This document shows, piece by piece, positions 6,266 through 10,124 of a stretch of 10,124 bases of DNA. The stretch's first letter is position 1. Each line of letters starts with the position of its first letter. The stretch spans positions 1-10,124 of the forward strand of contig CALMMH010001097.1 of the NCBI GenBank assembly GCA_937868145.1. Reading direction: 5' to 3'. Origin of the DNA: an uncultured Phycisphaerales bacterium. GTDB taxonomy: Bacteria > Planctomycetota > Phycisphaerae > Sedimentisphaerales > Anaerobacaceae. The notes under the pieces were generated by a model. The model saw only the letters and a list, made by a program, of their open reading frames with translations. It did not search any database and was not told the DNA's origin. A program made the translations under genes and the position numbers.

Positions 6266-7249
6266 ATGAAGAACACGGTGTGGATCGTTCTGTTCGTCGT
6301 CTTCATCGCGGTGTTTATCGGCATCGGCATCGCTCGCAAGGGCGGATCGGGCAAACAGGGGGCCTACCGAATCGGGGTCATCCCCAAGGAGGTGGCTTCG
6401 CAGTACTGGAAAGGCGTCCACAACGGCGCCGAGCAGGCCGCGAAGGACGAGGGCGTCACGATCCTGTGGAACGGTCCGGAGGTCGAGACCGACTGCGAGC
6501 GGCAGATCCAGATCATCGAAGACATGATGGCCCAGAAGGTCGACGGCATCATTCTGGCCCCGAGCAATCGCAAGGCCCTGGTCCCAACGGTGGAGAAGGT
6601 GGCGGCCCGCCAAATCCCCTGTGTGATCGTCGATTCCGGCGTCGAGACGGACAAGTACCTCTCCTACATGGCGACGGACAACTTCAAGGGTGGCGTCCTG
6701 GCTGCCCGGCGAATGGGGCAGATCCTCGCCGGCAAGGGCAAGATCCTCGTCGTGGCCTGGACCCCGAACTCTGCGTCCACCGACGCGAGGCTCCAGGGGT
6801 TCCGCGAGACCCTGGCCAAGGAGTTTCCCGGTGTCGAGATCGTCGACTCGCAGTTCGCCAGCCCGCCCACGATGGAGAAGGCCCGCGACATAACCCAGGA
6901 CATGTTGACGCGGAACCCCGGCGTGGACGGGGTCTTCGCGTGCAACGCCACCAGCGCGGGAGGCGCTCTGACCGCGCTGCAGAGCTTCCAGCAGGACGCG
7001 AACGCCAAAAAGATCAAGATGGTCGGCTTTGACGCCTGGCCCATGGTTGTCGAGGGGCTCCGGAAGGGCGACCTGGACAGCCTGATCATCCAGAACCCCT
7101 ACAGAATGGGCTATGAGGGCGTCAAAGCAATCGTTCGCCACATCAAAGGCGAGCCGGTCCCCAAGGAGGTCGACACCGGCGTCGAACTGATCACCGCGGA
7201 CAAGCTCAACGACCCGAAAATTATGGAGTTGCTCAATTCCCAGATATGA
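6266..7249 (+). CDS. Sugar ABC transporter periplasmic binding protein
   Basis: The 327-residue protein belongs to the ribose/galactose binding family (Peripla_BP_4, RbsB-like). It captures a sugar outside the inner membrane and delivers it to the permease encoded two genes downstream. The N-lobe starts at YRIGVIPKEVASQYWKGVHNGAEQAAKDEG (34-63), with VDGIILAPSN (92-101), VIVDSGVETD (120-129) and YMATDNFKGG (134-143). C-lobe marks are ARLQGFRETL (174-183), VDGVFACNATSAGGA (220-234) and VGFDAWPMVVEGLRKGDLDSLIIQNPYRMGYEGVKA (253-288), where Asp256 and the QNP segment match the hinge and ligand region of the family. Residues 4-22 are a hydrophobic helix with no cysteine lipobox and no clear signal-peptidase site, so the protein is probably tethered by this helix. 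AGGAG lies eight bases before the ATG. The ligand is unknown. Confidence 0.92.
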   Translation: MKNTVWIVLFVVFIAVFIGIGIARKGGSGKQGAYRIGVIPKEVASQYWKGVHNGAEQAAKDEGVTILWNGPEVETDCERQIQIIEDMMAQKVDGIILAPSNRKALVPTVEKVAARQIPCVIVDSGVETDKYLSYMATDNFKGGVLAARRMGQILAGKGKILVVAWTPNSASTDARLQGFRETLAKEFPGVEIVDSQFASPPTMEKARDITQDMLTRNPGVDGVFACNATSAGGALTALQSFQQDANAKKIKMVGFDAWPMVVEGLRKGDLDSLIIQNPYRMGYEGVKAIVRHIKGEPVPKEVDTGVELITADKLNDPKIMELLNSQI

Positions 7250-7289
7250 GCGGGATGAAGCGGGATTTGTGAAGGTTGATCTTTGATTT

Positions 7290-7295
7290 AGGAGG
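7290..7295 (+). promoter_or_regulatory. Strong Shine-Dalgarno with no standard start codon in reach
   Basis: AGGAGG is a perfect anti-16S match and part of the palindrome GGAGGCCTCC (7291-7300). Nine bases downstream, in frame with the ATPase gene, lies ATC (7305), not ATG, GTG or TTG. The first in-frame ATG is 54 bases away (7350) and has no ribosome site of its own. The hexanucleotides GTTGAT (7275-7280) and ATCAAC (7305-7310) are complementary and enclose the site. Confidence 0.55.
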
Positions 7296-7302
7296 CCTCC
7301 GG

Positions 7303-7336
7303 ACATCAACAATCACACATCGACAATCACACATCA
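7303..7336. repeat. 14-bp tandem repeat before the ATPase gene
   Basis: ACATCAACAATCAC (7303-7316) is repeated as ACATCGACAATCAC (7317-7330), identical at 13 of 14 positions, with a partial third copy ACATCA (7331-7336). Each unit can be read as two related heptamers starting ATC. The repeat lies between the Shine-Dalgarno and the first ATG of the ATPase gene. Confidence 0.75.
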
Positions 7337-7349
7337 GATCGCCCTGCGG

Positions 7350-8828
7350 ATGACGGGCATCTCGAAACGCTTCGGCCCGGTCCAGGCGCTGAGCGACGTG
7401 ACTCTCGCCGTCCGGGTCGGCACGGTCCATGCGCTGGTCGGCGAAAACGGCGCGGGCAAGTCGACGCTGATGAAGATCCTGGCCGGCGTTTACCAGGCCG
7501 ACACGGGTGACATCGAGATCCACGGCCGACGACAAGTGTTTACCAATCCCGCCCAGGCCCTGGAGGCCGGCGTCTCGATGATCTATCAAGAACTGGATCT
7601 CGCCGAGCATCTGACCGTTGCCGAGAACATCTACCTCGGCGCCGAACCCCAAGGCGCGTTGCCCTGCATGATCAGTCATGGGCGAATGATCTCGCAGGCT
7701 CAGGAACTCTCGCGACAGTACAGCTTCGACATTCGTCCCTCGGCCAAGGTCGAGGACCTCGCCATGGGCGACTGTCAGATCGTCGAGATCCTCAAGGCCC
7801 TGCGGCGCAAGGCTTCGATCCTCGTGATGGACGAGCCGACGTCCTCGCTTTCCGAGAGCGAGGCCAAGCGGCTTTTCGAGGTCGTCCGTCGGCTGCGGAG
7901 CGAAGGACTCGCGATCATCTACATCTCGCATCGGCTTGAGGAGATCATCGACTTGGCCGACGAGGTCAGCGTCCTTCGCGACGGCCGGCTCGTACACTCC
8001 GAGCCCGCCTCGGCGATGGACATTCCCAAGATCGTCCATCACATGGTTGGCCGGGAACTGACGGATTTCTTCCCGAGCCGAGCGGCGCGGATCGGCGACG
8101 TTCTCGTGCAGGTAAACGGCCTGTCGTCCGAGGCCGGCATCGACAATGTGAGCTTCGAAGTCCGGCGGGGAGAAATCGTCGGCATGGCCGGTCTGGTCGG
8201 CGCGGGCCGAACCGAAGTGGCCAGAGCCATTTTCGGCGTGGACAAAAGGACCGCCGGACAAGTGGTTCTGGAGAACCAGGAGTTGAGTATCGCGTCGCCC
8301 GCGGATGCGATCCATAGCAGCATCGCCCTGTTGACCGAGGACCGCAAGCGGACCGGCCTGTGCCTGGAGCTTCCGTGCAGTTGGAACATCACGCTCCCGA
8401 ATCTCGAACAAATCGGCTTTCGGCCGTTCATCAAGCCGGGCCGGGAGAATCGGATCGCAGGCGACGTGGGTTCTCAGATCGCGGTCAAGTGGTCGTCGCC
8501 CCGGGCTCCGGCCAGTTCGCTTTCCGGCGGCAACCAGCAGAAGCTGCTGATCGCCCGCTGGTTGCTGGCGGATTCGAAGTTCCTGATCTTCGACGAGCCC
8601 ACGCGCGGCATCGACGTCGGCGCCAAGGCGGAGGTGTATCTGCTCTTGAACCGGCTGGCCGAGGAGGGCAAAGGAATCCTGTTCATCTCCTCGGAGCTGC
8701 CCGAGCTGTTCGGCGTCGCCGACCGGATCCTGGTGATGAGGCGAGGCCGGCTCGTCGGCAATCTCAAAACGAAAGAAACGACGCCCGAAGAGGTGATGCA
8801 CCTGGCGGCTGTGGAAGAAAAGACGTGA
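7350..8828 (+). CDS. Sugar ABC transporter ATP-binding protein (double domain, RbsA/MglA type)
   Basis: The 492-residue protein powers sugar import with the permease encoded next. The N-terminal ATPase half has Walker A GENGAGKST (31-39), Q-loop Gln80, Walker B ILVMDEP (157-163) and His194. Its signature, LAMGDCQIVE (137-146), departs from the usual LSxGxxQ form. The C-terminal half has a degenerate Walker A, GLVGAGRTE (281-289, Arg for Lys), an intact signature LSGGNQQK (391-398) and Walker B LIFDEPTRGID (412-422). Two fused halves with a degenerate second Walker A are normal for the RbsA class. The start is uncertain. The ATG at 7350 begins at MTGISKRFG, which cuts the first beta strand of the family, and has no Shine-Dalgarno. 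In-frame sequence upstream (HQIALRMTG) fits the family better and could begin at ATC 7305 after AGGAGG. The gap to the preceding gene is 100 bases and contains a tandem repeat. Confidence 0.93.
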   Translation: MTGISKRFGPVQALSDVTLAVRVGTVHALVGENGAGKSTLMKILAGVYQADTGDIEIHGRRQVFTNPAQALEAGVSMIYQELDLAEHLTVAENIYLGAEPQGALPCMISHGRMISQAQELSRQYSFDIRPSAKVEDLAMGDCQIVEILKALRRKASILVMDEPTSSLSESEAKRLFEVVRRLRSEGLAIIYISHRLEEIIDLADEVSVLRDGRLVHSEPASAMDIPKIVHHMVGRELTDFFPSRAARIGDVLVQVNGLSSEAGIDNVSFEVRRGEIVGMAGLVGAGRTEVARAIFGVDKRTAGQVVLENQELSIASPADAIHSSIALLTEDRKRTGLCLELPCSWNITLPNLEQIGFRPFIKPGRENRIAGDVGSQIAVKWSSPRAPASSLSGGNQQKLLIARWLLADSKFLIFDEPTRGIDVGAKAEVYLLLNRLAEEGKGILFISSELPELFGVADRILVMRRGRLVGNLKTKETTPEEVMHLAAVEEKT

Positions 8829-8835
8829 GCGGCCG

Positions 8836-8906
8836 GTCCCCTGTGTCCTATCCGTCCCATCAGTTCTATTCAATAGGACTCATAAGACCCATAGGACAAA
8901 TAGGAC
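8836..8906. repeat. Symmetric 4+4 heptamer array between ATPase and permease genes
   Basis: Four GTCCTAT-like heptamers begin at 8836 (GTCCCCT), 8845 (GTCCTAT), 8854 (GTCCCAT) and 8863 (GTTCTAT). After a 3-base centre four reverse-complement units begin at 8873 (ATAGGAC), 8882 (ATAAGAC), 8891 (ATAGGAC) and 8900 (ATAGGAC). Units are spaced at 9 bp by two free bases, and the whole is symmetric about base 8871. Opposing heptamers pair at 5, 7, 5 and 7 of 7 positions from outside in, counting one G-U, whereas two of the three dinucleotide spacer pairs clearly cannot pair. In mRNA this would form a long hairpin with 2x2 internal loops. Confidence 0.85.
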
Positions 8907-8940
8907 TCGCCCTCGCTTGGCATGGTGAGGTCCAATCCCT

Positions 8941-9900
8941 ATGAATCGATTCGTTCGACAACTTCTGCCTTTCGGCACGCTGATCCTGCTCATCGCGATC
9001 CTGTCGGCCCTGGAGCCGGACTCGTTCCTGACGGCGGAGAACTTTTTCAACGTCCTGAGCCGCTCGGGCGTCAACGGCATCGTCGCGATGGGCATGACCG
9101 CCGTGATTATCTCCGGCGGCATCGACCTGTCCGTCGGCTCGATGATGGCCGTCGCCGGCATGGTCGCCGGCCTGATCATGACCAAGGACGGGACCCTTGT
9201 CCCTACCCCAGGATTGATGTGGATCGGTACCCTGGCGGGCTTGGCGACAGGCCTGTTCTGCGGCCTGCTCAACGGCGTCCTGATCACCGGGTTGAACCTG
9301 CCCCCGTTCATCGTCACGCTCGGCACGATGAGCGCCTTTCGCGGGATCTGTTACGTGATGAACGAAGGGATGATGTTCGACGTGCCCACATACACATTTC
9401 TCGGCCAGAGCACCGTCGCGAACATTCCCGTGAACGTGTTGATCTTTCTGGCGATCGCCCTGATCGCATTCTTCATCCTGCGGTACATGCCGCTGGGCCG
9501 GTACACATACGCCATCGGCTCCAACCGCGAAGCGGCTCACCATGCCGGCGTGAACGTCAATCGCAATCTGTTGATCGTCTACACTCTCACCGGCCTCTTT
9601 GTCGGCCTGGCCGCGATGATCGCGACCAGTCGAACGGTCTCCGCTCAGCCGACCGCGGGCGTCAGCCTGGAGCTCGACACCATCGCCGCCGTGGTCATCG
9701 GCGGTGCCAGCCTCAGCGGCGGCCGGGGCACCATCGTCGGCACGATCATCGGCACTCTTCTGATCAGCTTCCTGCGAAACGGTCTGACTCTGCAACAGAT
9801 ATCGAGCGACATCCAGCTTATTGTCATCGGTGGAATCATTATCGGCGCGGTCGCTCTCGACCAGATGGCCCGCAAAAGAGCGGCCGAAAATCGCGGATAG
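8941..9900 (+). CDS. Sugar ABC transporter permease (RbsC type)
   Basis: The 319-residue inner-membrane protein forms the import channel of the ribose/galactose/xylose (CUT2) class. It shows the family signature GGIDLSVGSMMA (59-70), the loop NLPPFIVTLGTM (119-130) and the cytoplasmic coupling loop GRYTYAIGSNREAAHHAGVNV (186-206) that contacts the ATPase. About eight to ten hydrophobic segments are visible, starting with FGTLILLIAILSAL (11-24) and ending with LIVIGGIIIGAVAL (positions about 291-304). Length is usual for the family. The ATG at 8941 follows TGAGG at a slightly long spacing of ten bases. It lies 112 bases after the ATPase stop, and the gap is filled mostly by the heptamer array. 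Substrate is not predictable. Confidence 0.93.
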   Translation: MNRFVRQLLPFGTLILLIAILSALEPDSFLTAENFFNVLSRSGVNGIVAMGMTAVIISGGIDLSVGSMMAVAGMVAGLIMTKDGTLVPTPGLMWIGTLAGLATGLFCGLLNGVLITGLNLPPFIVTLGTMSAFRGICYVMNEGMMFDVPTYTFLGQSTVANIPVNVLIFLAIALIAFFILRYMPLGRYTYAIGSNREAAHHAGVNVNRNLLIVYTLTGLFVGLAAMIATSRTVSAQPTAGVSLELDTIAAVVIGGASLSGGRGTIVGTIIGTLLISFLRNGLTLQQISSDIQLIVIGGIIIGAVALDQMARKRAAENRG

Positions 9901-9934
9901 GAACCCGGGAAAACTGGATTCTAAAGGAGAAATC

Positions 9935-10124
9935 GTGCAGGTCTTCCGATACACCCTGTGGGCGATGTTGGCGATCGTCGTGTTCGGCATCGGCTGCACG
10001 ACGCGGCACACAACGGCAACAGTCAAGAAGCCGATCCAAAGGATCGCGTCCACCGAAGTGACCTGGGGTCCCGCGGCCGACGGGCTGCAGTGCCGGTTGC
10101 GGCCGATCAAGCGGACACTCGCCG
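9935..10124 (+). CDS. Predicted lipoprotein, 5' part only
   Basis: A GTG start at 9935 follows AAGGAG by five bases, and the frame stays open to the right edge (63 complete codons). The N-terminus reads MQVFRYTLWAMLAIVVFGIGC: a basic residue, a hydrophobic stretch and Cys21 in a loose lipobox (GIGC, with Gly at -3), so lipid anchoring after signal peptidase II is likely. Residues 43-58 (TWGPAADGLQCRLRPI) resemble the opening of a domain that I recall from planctomycete secreted proteins, but family and function cannot be fixed from this fragment. It begins 34 bases after the permease stop and is probably in the same operon, so it may help the uptake system at the envelope; this is inference. 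Confidence 0.7.
   Translation, partial: MQVFRYTLWAMLAIVVFGIGCTTRHTTATVKKPIQRIASTEVTWGPAADGLQCRLRPIKRTLA

Noticed and set aside
4613..7312. 899-codon minus-strand frame
   Set aside because: It runs antisense to both the DUF481 and binding-protein genes and through the gap. It is a chance frame caused by high GC at third positions.
7233..8873. 546-codon minus-strand frame
   Set aside because: It is antisense to the ATPase gene, whose family motifs are unmistakable; it only appears open through codon bias.
8836..8906. CRISPR array or simple terminator for the heptamer region
   Set aside because: The units are 7 bp with 2-base spacers, far below CRISPR size, and there is no T run after the hairpin.
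8866..10110. 414-codon minus-strand frame
   Set aside because: It is antisense to the permease and lipoprotein genes and is rich in Asp, Gln, Arg and His with no recognisable domain.

Overview
The window is about 10 kb of GC-rich bacterial DNA, most likely from a planctomycete, perhaps Phycisphaerae or a relative. This placement is an inference. It rests on an anti-sigma protein whose outer part looks like a pseudopilin (DUF1559-like, ending in an H-X10-DG motif), secreted proteins of unfamiliar type, a planctomycete-style lipoprotein, and short phased heptamer repeats between genes. No rRNA, tRNA, CRISPR array or intact mobile element was found.

Left part (1-2786). A long secreted protein on the minus strand runs off the left edge. 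It diverges from a complete epoxyqueuosine reductase gene (queG) on the plus strand. The 85-base gap between them carries overlapping -10 boxes on the two strands, and the queG box is so close to its ATG that the mRNA may be leaderless.

Middle part (2783-5902). A minus-strand operon encodes an ECF sigma factor followed, with a 4-base ATGA overlap, by a membrane anti-sigma protein. The anti-sigma gene meets queG tail to tail, and the stop codons overlap. Upstream of the sigma gene a 415-base gap holds palindromes and candidate promoters. Across it, on the plus strand, lies a DUF481-type outer-membrane beta-barrel gene with a good sigma70-like promoter.

Right part (5903-10124). A 363-base non-coding gap includes a hairpin resembling the base of group II intron domain V, a candidate operator and a candidate promoter. 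It leads into a sugar-uptake operon of the ribose/galactose/xylose ABC class: membrane-anchored periplasmic binding protein, double-domain ATPase, permease, and then a lipoprotein cut by the right edge. The substrate cannot be told from the sequence. The two larger gaps inside the operon hold different short-unit repeats: a 14-bp (2 x 7) tandem repeat before the ATPase, and a symmetric 4+4 heptamer array before the permease. The ATPase start is unclear, because the only strong Shine-Dalgarno points to an in-frame AUC upstream of the first ATG.
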